Shown: positions 23,713 through 36,420, numbered from the stretch's first letter. The stretch is 64,000 bases of DNA from Coffea arabica (GCF_036785885.1 NC_092329.1:4774001-4838000), one strand, 5' to 3'. The notes: generated from the sequence alone by a model not told the origin. A program made the numbers and translations.

Positions 23713-25734
23713 CTAGGAATCGCATATGGCTTCATGTGAATTTTCTTCTGTAAAACCATTTTCCCTTATAATGTGGACCTGGAAAAGAGCAATAAAAAAG
23801 CTATAGTTAGTGTTTCCAAGCACGCTTTGAGCACAAGGACTCATCAGCAAAGGTCCACGAGGAGAAGAAAGGAAAGAGGACAACAATGCAATGGGTAGAC
23901 AGAAAATGTATGTTTAACATACAAAGGTAGCATACATGAAGTTGTAAAATACAAGTTCCCTTTAGTCTATAAATACACTTAATAGTCGCTAATAGCACCT
24001 TGAAATGTTCAGGCAGAATGATTCAGAAAAGCACAGCAGGCACAAGGGATAAGAATATACCAAATACAAGTGAAAACTGTCACGAGAAGACAACAATAGA
24101 GGGTAACTTAGTTTTGGCATTGAGACCTTAAAAACTGTTGGCTGAATTAACTGGAACACCAAAGCATCTCCATCTACCAAGTCATGATCAACTGAGAATT
24201 TTTTCCATCCACCACTAAGACCTGTTTTGCGGGCCAAATATATTGTTCGCCACTTGTCTCCTTGTTCATCTACCAGTGTAACAGTGTCATCTCGTTTGGG
24301 GAGATGCCTCTTGGAAAAGTGAGATGGAAGGCCCTGCATTACGAACAGTCGATCTAATTCAGATGCAGGGTACACAAATCAGCCATAAATCAAACAGGAA
24401 ATAGGTGGACATTCAAAAATTATTTTCTCATTCAAGGAATTAAGGATTTAGACAGCCTATTCAACCTTATATCAGAAAATGGAAAAACAATTTGATCAGC
24501 CACTTTTCTAGCTTAATGGCCATTTATTTTTTTGCTGTAAAACATCTATATCTCAGTCTCAGGAACAAATAAACCAGATGGCAGCCCACAATCTAGAAAG
24601 ACAACAAAATGACAGCCCACAACTTAAACAATCATTTGAAAGCAGGCGTCCTTACAGTTGCCAAATCACCAATTTCACACTGAGTGGTTGCGTTGGTATC
24701 CATTATTAAGGTAATTAAAGAAATGCAACATATAAGCAGTCAGTAAACCACAAAATAACCACTCCTCCGCGCCTCCCTTTCCCCCTTTCCCTTGTAGACT
24801 TTTCAATGATCTACAGCTCATAAAAAAGACTCATTTACCGTAATAAAAGGAAATCCACCTCAAACTCTACTTCTATATAAGAGCAAAACAAGCACATAAG
24901 CCTTAAATGCAAAAAGGCAGTACTTTATAAGATACACACCAGCCAAAAGCCACCAGTTACATGGGATTGGAGCATCGGTTTTACCAAAGTGGGATAGCCA
25001 CTCTCCAGAGTGGATTCAAGTTTCTCTGCTTTTTCAATTGCCCAGGCCCTTGCTTCATCAGAGGCGTAAACCCTATTGGACAAATCCCTTTTTGGATGAA
25101 CAGTGCTGCATAAAAATTAAGAAACTGTTGATTAAGCTCTTCTACTATTAGGCCACAAAAGTGCAATGTGTCTGCAAAAAGATTGAAATTTCGAGAAATC
25201 ACAGCCCAAAGTTGCAATCTTTTACCTTCTAGGCAATTGCACGCGCTCGTAAAAGACAACCTGTTTGCAGGAAGAGGTTACACATTAAAAATCCTTCAAT
25301 CACAGCAAATAACAACTCAAGAAGAACACAAAAACAAAAGGAAGAGAAGCAACAAGATAGGACAGGCTACTTACTTCTTTGTATTGAGGAGCAGGCTTGT
25401 TTGTGAAACGGCCTGATCTTCTCACGGGGACAAGCTCTGTTCGGATTGTTCGAGGTTTGACCTTCTTCATCTTTAATTTGAACGAGAAAATTGTAAACAA
25501 GCCAGGTTTTAGAACGTAGTAACAAAAAAGAAACTCTTTTTTTTTTCTTGGCAAGACAATAACATAAAGTAAGGAGCTTGAGAACGATTATACAACAGGA
25601 GAAGTTTTGGGAGACAAGGCAGCTTTTTGAAGGGCTTGAGAGAGCAGAGGAAGATGAAGCTGTTCCAGTTTCTTCTTGTTTTCTTCCATCCTCTGCTGTC
25701 GCAACTGCTCATACTTCACCTTGGATACCACCAT
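23713..25734 (-). CDS. B3 DNA-binding domain protein, At5g42700/At3g19184-like
   Basis: Exons: 25594-25734, 25375-25470, 25226-25260, 24940-25105, 24127-24333 and tentatively 23713-23778. They join in phase to 236 residues. The N-terminus (KYEQLRQQRMEENKKKLEQL, 7-26) and VRRSGRFTNKPAPQYKE (about 63-79) are hallmarks of the small B3 subgroup of At5g42700/At3g19184. The B3 fold runs from about residue 130 to 221 and includes VKPMLQSHVTGGFWLGLP, GDKWRTIYLARK, LSGGWKKFSVDHDLVDGD and LVFQLIQPTVFK, so it is a probable nuclear DNA-binding regulator. The 3' end is uncertain. The donor after VFK is a weak GTCTCA, and two short downstream pieces (23650-23689 reading APKSKGMDISKRR, and 22521-22561 reading DQEWDIAVPQKKP then stop) could be further exons of a longer isoform with a basic tail. 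Confidence 0.85.
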
Positions 25735-27614
25735 TTCTGCCCCAAAGCTTTTATACCGTTTGAGATGGGATTTCCCTTTTTTAAAGCTTTTTAGAGAATA
25801 AAGGAAGCTGAGAGCTTTTAGAGGATGAGCAGACAGAAAGAAAAGAGAGACAAACGAAAGAGGAGCTGAAAAAATGCAGGAAAGCAACACTCCTTTGCTA
25901 TTCCCGCTACTAGTACGGTAGTTATTCAAAATGGGATTCCAACGGTCGACTCTCTTCAAGTCTTAGCTCTCTTACTCCGCTCTGGTTATCACTTGCCACT
26001 TGCTTGGGGGTTGTACACTCACACAACAGGGGTAATACCTAAATAAATCAAGATATTAGTACGTAGTTTTTGGATAATTGGATGGACCCTTTTCTTTCAG
26101 ACATTCTACTTTAATACAAAAATATCAATCACCTATTTTTTTATCCCTTTTTTATCAAATAAATATACCTTCAGAATTTTGTTTTGAAGGGTGTTTTAAA
26201 AGAAAAGATTAACCTACCAAGTTTTACGTATGTGAGACAAAGTTGTTGAGATCCTACAATGAAAATAATAACTTCAAATGTACAAATATGCTTGTAAAAT
26301 CTGCAAGTGCACTTTTTTTTTTTTTACATAGAATACGCAAAAATACCTATAATTACTATTGATCCAATTTGAAGATAAAATTGGAGAAAAAGTTGTCGTG
26401 ATTTCGGTGCCATTTGTCTAGGGAAAAAAATGGATTTTGAATTGGTACAATAAAAAAGTTTCAAACCAACAAGTCAAACGTTGTCTTTTACAAACGAAAA
26501 TATTACTAAAAATTTTCAAACGAGCTCAAAAGATACATAGTTTGAGTCTTTAAATTTTCTAACTTCATTTTTATGAAATTTGTCATATTATTACACAAAT
26601 TGAGAGAATTTCAGAGCTAGATCTTTCCTTCATGATACTTTGACTAGAAAATGGGAAAATGTTTAAATTTATGTTTATTTACTCGAGGTCTTCTGAAGGT
26701 ACAAAGCATATTTGTCATTGATTTAACTGATTTTTGAGTTTTATATGTTTAAAAAAAAAATTTGGTTCAATTGTAATATTTTTTGTCCAAACCAATGGCA
26801 CGAACACTAATAAGGTGCTCTCAATTTCATTACCAACTCTAAATTTTTTTTGGCATGACAAATAAGGACCGCATAGGTTGAAATTCTAAAAGCAAGGGAC
26901 CAAATTAGTCATTGTTCCTCCTCTAATTTAGCAATGGATTGCTTTGTTAATTCTCCTCAATTTCCAATCTAAGATCCTATATTGATCACATTTTATAAAG
27001 ATGAAGGACCGAGCTGGCCGGTGGTTATCAAAGAGGAATCCATTGACCAAAGTCCCCAGTTTATAATAAGACCAACAAAGATGTACTATGCCTAGCTTGA
27101 AAGAAGTCAGTGATGATTTTGTTTATGTAAAACTAACTTAATCTGTGAGAATAAGAACTAATGACAGAAGTGGAAAAATCTTATATACAACTGATAGTGT
27201 ATATATTATCATCGTTGGATTCATGACATGTGTGCAAAAGTTGAATTTTAAATATAAATTTTGCATAATTGTCATTCATCCAACGCTAACAGTGTATACA
27301 CTGCCAGTGTAGGAAATATTAATCCATGAAAGAAAAGAATATATGAAATCTGCCCTATTAACGGTAGACATTTTGTCTACACGTCATGCAATCCAAAGAG
27401 AGAAATGAAACAAAGAGAAAATGCAAGATCACTCTTTCGTACAGAAACAAAGAAAATGAAAGAAATGCATAATCACTCTCAAGCTACTAACAGTTTAAAC
27501 GATCCAAATACTTCGATTGGAAGAACAAAAGCTTGATATCTTTTGTAGCCATTGAATGAAGTGCCTACACATAGAGAACTGCGATCTTGAAACAAAGTCT
27601 AGATCAAAATCCTT
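25735..27614. other. B3 leader and promoter, then spacer to FLDH 3' end
   Basis: The first 250 bp past the B3 start codon are probably its leader and promoter. The rest is AT-rich without a gene and holds a palindromic MITE at 27181-27316. The 27340-27614 part is likely the FLDH 3' untranslated region. Confidence 0.45.
27181..27316. mobile_element. Palindromic MITE of about 136 bp
   Basis: The left arm (27181-27230: ATAGTGTATA, ATCGTTGGAT, TCATGACA) is the reverse complement, with scattered mismatches, of the right arm (27267-27316, which reads in reverse CAGTGTATAC, GCGTTGGATG, AATGACA). The arms make up most of the element, so the transcript would fold into a hairpin. A target duplication could not be fixed; the superfamily is undecided. 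Confidence 0.6.
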
Positions 27615-29607
27615 CTAATACTTTATCATGTTTAATCTCTTCAGCCAGGGAAGCACCTCTGTTAGACCCTCTTCCAGGCTCCTGGGGCTATAGTTTAGCT
27701 CTACCTTGGCCTTCTCGCAAGAGTAAGCCCACTGATGTCTTAGCACGTACACCGTCTGTTCAAGATGGAGCATAAATGGAACCACATTCAGACCAAAGGG
27801 AGAGAGTTTTAGGACTTCGTAGGAGCAGTAAAACAAAATCGAAAGAAATAAAATTGCAACTCCAGCAAGATACCCTGACCAAAGGTAAAAGGTGAAGATC
27901 TCGAATGGTTTGCTTCTGATTTCGTATAAAGCAGGTGCAAAACCCACAACATATTCTGTGCACAAAGACAAGCTGGAACTATCCCAGCTCGAAAACAACT
28001 ACGGGTGTTGGAAGTTGCAGAATACACAATTTGCTTATCCTTGGAAACAAGACAATAAAGTATAGAAATCGATGGCTAATAGCATAACAGGAAGATATAA
28101 ACATATCAGTCTACAAAAAGCTTCCAAATACTAAGTATGAGGGACAGGTTACGTACCGGCGGACTGATAAGGGGAAGCTTTCCTGTTAGTCTAGAGCAAA
28201 GAACCAAGAGCCAGCCATAAGCTTCAATTGCAAACAGAGGGATACCAAATTGGGGTTTGTTTGTGCGACTGATGGTTGCAGCTAAATCAAAAACATGCTT
28301 GAATGACGCATTTTCCCCTGTAAGAAGATACCTTTCACCCGGCCTTCCCTTGTTCATGGTCGCAATATGCCCCTCCACCACATCGTCAACATGACTGAAA
28401 GAGAACCTGTCATTCCCCTCCCCAATAAAACCAGGTAAACGCCAGTTAAACCGTTCTATAATCTGCCAAGATCAACAAACAACAATTAAAAGTCAATCCT
28501 ATAAAACTCCCCAGTTCATTTAGCATCAAAGCATTCAGCAGCAACTATTTTTGAATTGTGAAAAAGGGATATAATATTTCAATCACAATTAGTTGCTACT
28601 TCAACTGAGTAAAGGCTACAACTTTACATCAAATCAAAGTATATATAGCTTTTAGAATAATCCATGATCAAATTAACTTGGCTCTTAAGAATGATGAAGA
28701 GAAGAAACAAAAATAGTACAATAAGAATCCCGAAACAAATAAACGGCCAAGTAGTAGTAGTACAAAATTTTATTTTTACCAAACGGGCAACTACATTTCC
28801 AGCAGTAACTTTTCCAGGACCATATATAACTCCAGGATAAACCGGCACTATTGGAACTCCCTCCGATGAGGCTGCCTCCAAAGCAATCTTATCTGCTATG
28901 GCTTTCGATTTCTCATATTCCGTGCAAAAGTATTTCCCTGAATGAATCTATCATAGCAAATTTCAACCATAACTAAAAAGATATTGTCTCTATCAAAGCA
29001 AAAGCAAGACTTGATACAAATTGAAAAAAAAAAAAAAAGAGGATAAAATGAAAACGGGTCAGGGAACTTTTTTCCATACTTGACTTTCATCAGCAACATA
29101 TCCATCAGTTGATCCCAAAGCGAAAAACGATGACGTGTATATAATCTTCTCTATGGATCCTCCTGTATCTTTATATGCTTGCAGTACGTTCTTTAGTCCT
29201 CCAACATTGACCTATATTTCGGGGGAAAAAATGGCAGAATTAGCAAAAGTTAACAATTTTTTTTCCTTTTTTTGGGGGGGGGGGGGGGGGGGGGGACTGA
29301 GGATTGAGCTTACGGAGACGAATCTAGAAGGGTCTGGAAGCCAGGGTTCGACGAGGGCAGCAGCGTGGAAGATGACATGGCAATCAGAACAAGCGTCCAG
29401 GAGTGAAGGGTAGTCAGTGACGTCTCCGTAGGCGAGTTCTAAAGCTCCGCCGTGGTCTCCGCTGTCAGTGGTTGGGGAGGGTAGGCAGGACAGGTCGCTG
29501 GTACGGCGGACGAAGGCCTTGACGTGGTGGCCTTGGTTGAGTAAAGCGTGGCAGAGGCGTCCACCTAAGTAACCGGAAGCCCCGGTCACCAATACTTTCT
29601 TCTTCAT
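27615..29607 (-). CDS. FLDH: NAD-dependent farnesol dehydrogenase-like SDR (At4g33360 type)
   Basis: Five exons (29314-29607, 29080-29211, 28780-28947, 28157-28462, 27615-27755), all GT-AG and phase 0, encode 346 residues, against about 344 in Arabidopsis FLDH. It is an atypical/extended short-chain dehydrogenase. The Rossmann motif VTGASGYLGG is at residues 7-16, the YGDVTD motif follows, IIYTSSFF lies in exon 2, and the catalytic YxxxK is Y153-EKS-K157. Downstream come VYPGVIYGPGK, SHVDDVVEGH and RYLLTGENASFK, then ISPPTVYVLRHQWAYSC across the last splice. Arabidopsis FLDH oxidises farnesol to farnesal and tempers abscisic acid signalling; the same role here is by homology. The ATG at 29607 is used because the in-frame upstream codon at 29649 is TTG. 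A G22 tract (29274-29295) lies about 18 bp past the exon 1 donor. Confidence 0.93.
29274..29295. repeat. G22 homopolymer in FLDH intron 1
   Basis: An unbroken run of 22 G on the plus strand (C on the transcript) begins 18 bp inside intron 1 of FLDH. It is long for a plant intron and is prone to both replication slippage and sequencing error. Confidence 0.85.
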
Positions 29608-30616
29608 TCTTTTGTGGAGATATCCTTGAACCAGAGTGACAAAAGTCAAACGAGTTATGGATAGAGGCGTGTTGTGTACTCGTGTCCTAAAACTTTTGAT
29701 AGCTAATCTTCCTCTTCGCTGTCAATCGATCGTGAAAAGTCAACTTTTGGAGAACAGAGCAAACTAGGGTAGATTCAGATTTCATTCTCCAAATTTTAGA
29801 TGTGGGGAAAAAATTGCATTTTACACATTTTCTTATATATATTTTAGCTTGTGTTTGGATTGTAATTTTTTAAAATTTTTATAAAAAATATATTATAACG
29901 ATTTGATATATGTGAAGTAAAAAAATGATCAAAAAATATGTTCACGAAAAACGTAAACATTTTTTTGATAGAAAATCCCTTTTCAAACAAGGCAATTTTT
30001 TGCTTACCAAAGTGTTTTAAGCATCTCAATAATCAACATGAGGATGGCTGATGGTGCCTGGAGTTAAATGTCCCAACCAGTTAAAATTGCTAAAACATAA
30101 ATGCTGTTATTAACTGCCCAAATAGCCTTGAAATGTAAAGCTAGCACGCTTAATCCTACCATACACCCACGAGTCATGCCTTCACGGGCTTGCAAACCTA
30201 CTTTGAAATTGACCATCGTCTTGCAGAATCAAAAGGTTTAAGACAACCAAAACTGGAATTGAGGAATCAGGAAAATCTACGTTGCTCCTTATTCTTTATA
30301 CATTAATGTCTCAACCTCTATAATTCGGGTTAAACAAAAAAGGTACTTCTATAATTCGAAGTCATAGTAGTGCCTTAGCTGTACACTTGCTGTCAGAAAA
30401 GAGTCTGCCATGACTAACACACAGCTGCACCGTAATACCCCCCAACTGAAGTAGGAGCAGAGAAAAACTTCAGCAAACGTCCATCTCTATTGCACAACTC
30501 CATTATAAATTATAGCCTGTCAATGTACATCGTACAGCACTTGCAGGAGAGTTTCAAGACCCTGATTGGTCCATCTAATTATCTGAGAGCTCCCAGCAGA
30601 GTACCAAATAGGGATA
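29608..30616. other. Spacer between FLDH and the DUF829 gene
   Basis: About 1 kb without a gene. It should contain the FLDH leader and promoter (29608-29800), an AT-rich MITE fragment at 29850-29965 and the DUF829 3' untranslated region (about 30350-30616). Confidence 0.5.
29850..29965. mobile_element. AT-rich MITE fragment, homologous to 20258-20372
   Basis: It starts with TTTGGATTG and shares with 20258-20372 the runs TTTTTTAAAATTTTTATAAA and AAAAACGTAAA in the same order. It lies about 240 bp upstream of the FLDH start codon, so it may be part of that promoter. Confidence 0.55.
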
Positions 30617-33600
30617 TTATAATCTTGAACGACGAATGCATTTCATGGGGTTGAAAGGTGAATGCCTTCGTGCAGATGTAAAAGATACCCAGCTTGTCGA
30701 GGGAGATAATTTGACATCCCAGTTATCAACATTCTTTGGGACACATACATCAAAGAGAAATTGTCCAAGAACACCGTGAGCATTCATGCTCGGAGGGCTC
30801 GATAGAGGGATATATCGTTCCTTGCGTTCATCCTGCACAGATCCAACATCTCTACCCTCGTGATACTCTGCAGAGCTGGGCACGAAGAAGTGGTCATTCA
30901 ACTCGAGGGCAATTCTCTGGAAGCTCTGTTGTGAACTGGCTGCTGCCTTTCTCAGGTTGCAAAATGGCTCAGAGATGTCATCATTTGTTCCCTCTAAGCC
31001 CATCTTCTCTCCTTCAAGCTGCCGAATTTGTTTGGAATAACTAACAGCAGCTTTGGCAAGTAGCTCAGTCACTGCAGCCTTGTATTCTGATAAATAATGG
31101 CGATAATGACCTAGGTCAAGAGCACATAGCACCTATCAAATTTGCATCTTTCCAAGATTCAGGAACTAAAAGATCAAAAAGAACAGGAAATACGCCCATG
31201 TTCCCAAATTCTGGATACAAATTAATACACAAGCTACAAATGTTATTCATTGTTGACCACAAAAAGCTAAAATGCTGTTCCTCCTTCTGTTGCTCCACAT
31301 GGAATAGCAAAAGATACAAGATGCAACAGGTCAAATCAGTACATACAGCTTCTTTCAACTTCTAAAATAGCAATGTCTTGTTCTTATAGCATATGAAACT
31401 CCTTTCTTAAGGAATCTTTAACTTCCCTTACGTTACATAAAATTCCCTCCATTGTGATGACTCATCCAGAAGCACGCTATAAATGATGGGGAATTTACAA
31501 TAGCACAAAATTAGCATAGTCCTCCAATTTAGTGTTCTAGCAATCAGGAAAGCAAATACAATGATTGATTGCTTCTAGGTTAATTCCCAAATCCAGCTAG
31601 ACGCAACCAAAACTCTGTAGAACCTTATGGCAGTCAATGTCAACATGTTAGTAAGGAAAAAATACTAGTAGCATAGGTGCATACCGACATGAGGGGAGCT
31701 TTTCCATTTGACCAACTTGACATCACCCCTAAGTTCTTGTAGCCGTTGAGCAAAATTGCAAATAATTGGATAAGGAGCAAGATCATCATCTTCTGAGGAT
31801 AAAATGAGATATGGAGCACCCATGCTCTGCACAAGGATAATAGTAAAGGACCATGAGAGAGAGAGAGAGAGAGAGAGAGGCTGTAGCACCAATAAGTAAA
31901 TTGATACTTACTACAGTGGCATACAGCGTCTGCCAATACTCGGCACGTTGTGATTCAAATCTGCTAAGGAAGAGGGCATCCAGGCTGGAAGCAATTCCTT
32001 TTGCAACCCAAGCAGCCAGGACTGGAGGATGGGACATTCTGAGAACAGTTGGATGAAGAACAAATCTCGTACCCAAGTCACTAGTGAAATCAACTGGGCT
32101 AGAGTCAAAAATGAACCCAGAAACACAATCTCTAACCAGTTGGTGCTCATCCTGCATGACAAGTATAACAAGATTAATAAACCCAGCCTTCAAGTTTTAT
32201 AGTGCTAATTGATAAAGTTTGCACATCATGGGTATTACAATCATCAGTCATCAAACAAAAACATGTGGAGTTATTACCCTGTTAGCAACCAAGTCATTGC
32301 AGGCAGGAAAGCTCTTGATATCCATTTTACTTGGATAGGTGAATTAACAATTAACAGACACCACTATCAAATGTATGTAAAGGATAACAAGGGAAAGAAG
32401 AAAAATACCATATTCAATTGTTCCTCAGACTTGCTCGCAATAATCTGCAGTCGAAAGAAAAAAGTTTTATGTACACAATGGTTCATACTGTCGAATAGAA
32501 GAATATCATGTCCTTTTTCTTGAGCAAATAACATGTCAATTATCCAACAAACAGGATGTCTTCCTCTTTGCTTCTTTATCTTTTCGCTTAATTTTTTTTT
32601 TTTTTTTGGTGTGTGTGTAAAAAAGAAGTGGTTTGCAAATCAGTTTTCCTGACAAGATTACCTGAAGAACCTTGTACATACAGGCTTTTGGACCACCAGA
32701 AAAAGATGCAAAGACAACTGGGCATGGTCTTATTTTAAGCTCCTGCATAAAAATAACAAAACAAACAAAGCGCTTGTTAAAACAACAACTATGCAATAAA
32801 ATGCAGATGCAGCTTGTAAAGTTTAATACAAATTACCTTGACAAGTTCACCAACAATCTGTAGTGCCAATGAAACTGCCTTATCAGGAAAGAACCTGCAA
32901 GAAAAACAAAGCTTTATGTTGTTGATCCATCCTTGAGTACTACAAGATCGAAACGTCTGCTGTCCCAACAATAATACCGTTTGCAACATCTAGCCTCAAT
33001 GAGTAATACCAATTAATTGTCTCAAGGAGTACAGAAGTTCCTCAGTTGAGCTATCAATGCACGAATTGATAATCAACATCTAAAAGCAAACCAATCCCTT
33101 CTACTAAAATACACCGTTACGATTCCCTTAGGCTCAATGATCCAAGCAGCATACAGAAAAAACTTACGAGGTACATTGGTCGCTCATGGAAAACATACAA
33201 ATTTGGCAGGAAGAAAAAGATTAACAAAAGAAATGGATAAAAAGCAAAACATGATGGTCACTCTGATCAAAATCCCACAGAAAAATATCGGGAATGTTAG
33301 CTTCCTAAGGCTCTGTGGCGCCATAAAAGTTTAGAATAAAAATATCATGGTAAATATCCTTTAAGGAAAAAACCTTATCCCAACAGAATGTCTGCAAATA
33401 ATACGAACGGACCAAAAAATACAAACAGAACAACCCATAAAAATCCCAACTTTCACCTGCAGCGGCAAACTAAAGAGAAGACTAATCCCACAAAAAATGA
33501 AGTTATAAAGGAAAGAAAGCGAAAAACAGAAACAGGACTTCGATTGCAAAGCAAAAGAGTATAAAGAGCTCACATATTGAGGAATTGAGAATGACAAATA

Positions 33601-33752
33601 AGAGAATTCCAGCCAAGGGAAGAGTAGAGATCAACATAGTTCTTCAAGTGCCTCTCCTGACTTGACATCCATGCAAATACCACAACTATTCCTTCCACGT
33701 GTCGCCCTCTTTCCTTTCTTCCCCAATAGTATCTCCCTCCAAATCCCCACAT
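30617..33752 (-). CDS. DUF829 / TMEM53-like alpha/beta-hydrolase-fold protein (At3g19970 type)
   Basis: Seven exons (33574-33752, 32837-32894, 32662-32742, 32409-32444, 31912-32151, 31685-31826, 30617-31110) join in phase to 409 residues. The opening MWGFGGRYYWGRKERGRHVE and VVVFAWMSSQERHLKNYVDL (24-43) are typical of plant DUF829 proteins. The fold's landmarks are VVFASFSGGPKACMYK (a degenerate nucleophile elbow around SFSGG), SGFIFDSSPVDFTSDLG, PYLILSSEDDDLAPY (candidate acid residue) and SPHVGHYRHY (candidate catalytic His across the exon 6/7 junction). About 150 residues after the hydrolase fold, rich in Ser and charged residues, are not recognised. Family members in animals sit in the nuclear membrane; the plant role and any enzyme activity are unknown. 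A (GA) run lies in intron 5. Confidence 0.9.
31855..31879. repeat. (GA)n microsatellite in DUF829 intron 5
   Basis: A 25-bp perfect GA run lies in the 85-bp intron 31827-31911. On the transcript it is a CT-rich run and may act as part of the polypyrimidine tract before the acceptor at 31827. Confidence 0.9.
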
Positions 33753-34718
33753 CTTCTTTCCTCTGCTTTCCTTTCCTCAAAAAAGAAAACCAAATCCCAG
33801 ATGAGAAAACAAGTCAAAGCACACAATCAATTGTGCTTTAGATGAATAACATATTGGAGACGAGCTAAAAAAGCTTTGATTTTTCGGGGAAACGAAGAAC
33901 GAAGCGACAACGAGACGTGAGAATGGGGGAGCTGGTGATGTTTGTTTTTGGCCCTTTGCTTAATACTCTAAAAAAGTCAAAAAGACTGTGAAGTGATAAC
34001 AAGCAGCTTTTCTAGTTTCACCTCTACAAAAAAATGGCGTGCAAGGCTCCCAAAGCCCAAAGCCCAAAGCCCACACTTTTGGAATTTTGGGATTTGTTGG
34101 TAGTTGTTTAGCTCCTGCAATGTTTTTATGTTTTTTTAGTTGAATTTGGGTCTAGACATATGATTTAACCTTGTGTGATTTCTAAACCTTTTTTCTTATT
34201 ACAAGAGGTTGGATGCGAATTCTAAATATCTTACTTTTCTAGTCAAAATTAAGACAAAGTCGGAATGTTAATCATTATTATTTTTCAAGATTTGATTGGA
34301 ATTGAGTATCATATGGCTAATTAATCTTCAACCTTAGGATAGTAGTGTGACATTCAGAGGTAATTAAGAGGTACTAAAGGATCTTTTCGTCCTTCTATGA
34401 TCGACCCTTTTTTTCATTTTTTTTGTTCTAATTTATTGAAATAAGGTGATTGAACTTTAGGAGGTGATTGAAACAGAGAGCAAGACAAAATGATGGTAAG
34501 TGACAACAAAGAAGGTCAAGCTTGGAAGAAAAAGGATTTGGTGATGTTAGATTCTGAGATGTGGCTGGTCGCGGAGGATAATTACCCATTATGTTTGAGG
34601 CTATTGTTGACTGGGGAATACAAAAGATCTCTCCCTGTTAAAGTTTTCTTTTTCTAGTTTTTTATGGTTTTGGACCAACAATCAAAATTCAAAAAGAAGT
34701 TGCCATTTGCATAATAAA
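33753..34718. other. DUF829 leader and promoter, then spacer
   Basis: The first 200 bp probably form the leader and promoter of the DUF829 gene. Beyond that there is AT-rich spacer with no coding signal, ending at the target duplication of the MITE at 34719. Confidence 0.45.
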
Positions 34719-35271
34719 GGGTTAATTCCACTTTGTCCCCCCAAACTTTGGACGATTACCCACTTAAGTCCCTAAACTTCAAAATGGGACACTTAAGTCC
34801 CTAAACTTATATCTAAGTGTATTGATCTAATATTTTATCAACAAATCTAATAAATCTAAGTGTAGTGCTTGGTGTATTGATCTTCTTTGGAAAGGGAGTG
34901 TGTGCGAGTTGTTTATTTCAAGAATAGGCTGGATCCAACTAGCTGTACCCCCTTTTCGTTATAACTAGGAAAGAAAGGAAAAAGAAGGGTACATGATCTC
35001 GCGAATTACTTCGGAATAAATTAAGAAATTCTATGTAAGAATCATAAAATACCTCCCACTTAAGAAAAATTGTTAACAAATCCTGAATGCCGTTGGTGGT
35101 CGAAGTGTCCCATTTTATAAGGGTTTAAGGATTAAAGTGTCCCATTTTATAAGTTCAGGGACTTAAGTGGGAGGTATTTATAAGTTTAGGGACTTAAGTG
35201 TCCAATTTTGAAGTTTAGGGACTTAAGTGGATAATCGTCCAAAGTTTGGGGGGACAAAGTGGAATTAACCC
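34719..35271. mobile_element. Mutator-like MITE with about 90-bp terminal inverted repeats
   Basis: The left end GGGTTAATTCCACTTTGTCC continues for about 90 bp as an almost exact reverse complement of the right end (I count two or three mismatches). The element is 553 bp and is flanked by the perfect 9-bp duplication CATAATAAA (34710-34718 and 35272-35280). Inside the arms the unit CACTTAAGTCCCTAAACTT repeats two or three times. No open frame resembles a transposase, so it is non-autonomous. The 9-bp duplication and long arms point to the Mutator superfamily. Confidence 0.88.
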
Positions 35272-35351
35272 CATAATAAATATTGAATGAACTCTAAAAC
35301 GATGAAGCAACACTGTTTACCGTTTTCATACCAAAAAAAAAAAAAACACTG

Positions 35352-35517
35352 GGAGTGTCTAGATAGCAAATTTTTCAAAATAAAATTTCGCTTGTATCAT
35401 AAACACATTTTTTAATCTACTTTTTTATATTTTCAACCACCTTTTTATCTCACATACGTTACATTATAAAAAGTGTTACAGTAATTATTTCAAATAATAC
35501 TCTGTCCAAACAAACCC
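35352..35517 (-). mobile_element. Short MITE copy, related to 1941-2103
   Basis: Begins AGTGTCTAGATAGCAAA and ends TACTCTGTCCAAACAAACCC, so the two ends are imperfect inverted repeats (GTGTCTAGATA against GTTTGGACAGA). Its body matches the reverse complement of 1941-2103 (GTATCAT..., TTACAGTAATTATTT). It lies 72 bp beyond the Mutator-like MITE. Confidence 0.5.
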
Positions 35518-36420
35518 ATATTTACTTTTTAGGGCAGAACTATCCAATCCATTCCATTGTATGGGAATCAAATTTCCTTCTAATAAGAGCATTAAAATCC
35601 TTAAGGACTCCGGGATGTTAATTTCCTTGATGATGTATCTGTTTTTTCAGTCATTAGCTAACAAATAATAATTTATATAGGCTCGGTTGGTTAAACAAAA
35701 ATTAAATATTATCATACTACAAGATAAGGAAGCACAATTGTGGATGACTACACGTTAACACTCTACTATTTTATTCTTATCTTATATTGGTGACGTTGAA
35801 CATAAACATTTCATTGCTTCCACGACGGAGTTGAATTTCAGAACTCAAAATAACTTCTACACAAATCATTTCATTTCAGTTTTTGAGAACGTGAATGGAA
35901 ATGGAATTTGGATTTATGGATGTTGATCTTGATCTTGATTTTATTCCACCTGATTAGTGCTTGCCCAGTTTACTGTGAAGAAGTTAATTATGCTTATACC
36001 CCAGGTGATCTCGGGAGATTGAGTAAGAACTAAGAAGAGAAGAGATCTCGGGCTGATAATGATACTCCTTTTCAGTAGCTTTGGTCCCATTTCAAGTAGT
36101 AGTTGAGAAAATTGGGCCGCCATGCTGATGTTACTATCCAGAATTCAAGAAACTCCACTCTGTTTTGATCATTAGTAAATGCCTTAAGAATTTGCCCATA
36201 TCAAGAAAAGGATCACATCACCAAGTTGAAGTTTTCCATGGATTAGATAGTGACGTGTTCTGCTCCTAATAATAAGCCTAACTGTGGTCGGATTCCACAT
36301 CGGATAGGACCCATTATTGAGTTTCCAAAGTTGCAAAATAGTACAATCTACTAGTAGCCCAGCCTAAAGCCCTGTCTGAACTTGCAATCTCGCAAGCAAA
36401 GAGAAGGCCAATGTTTAAAA

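Noticed and set aside
30736-31044. 102-codon plus-strand frame
   Set aside because: Antisense shadow of the last DUF829 exon.
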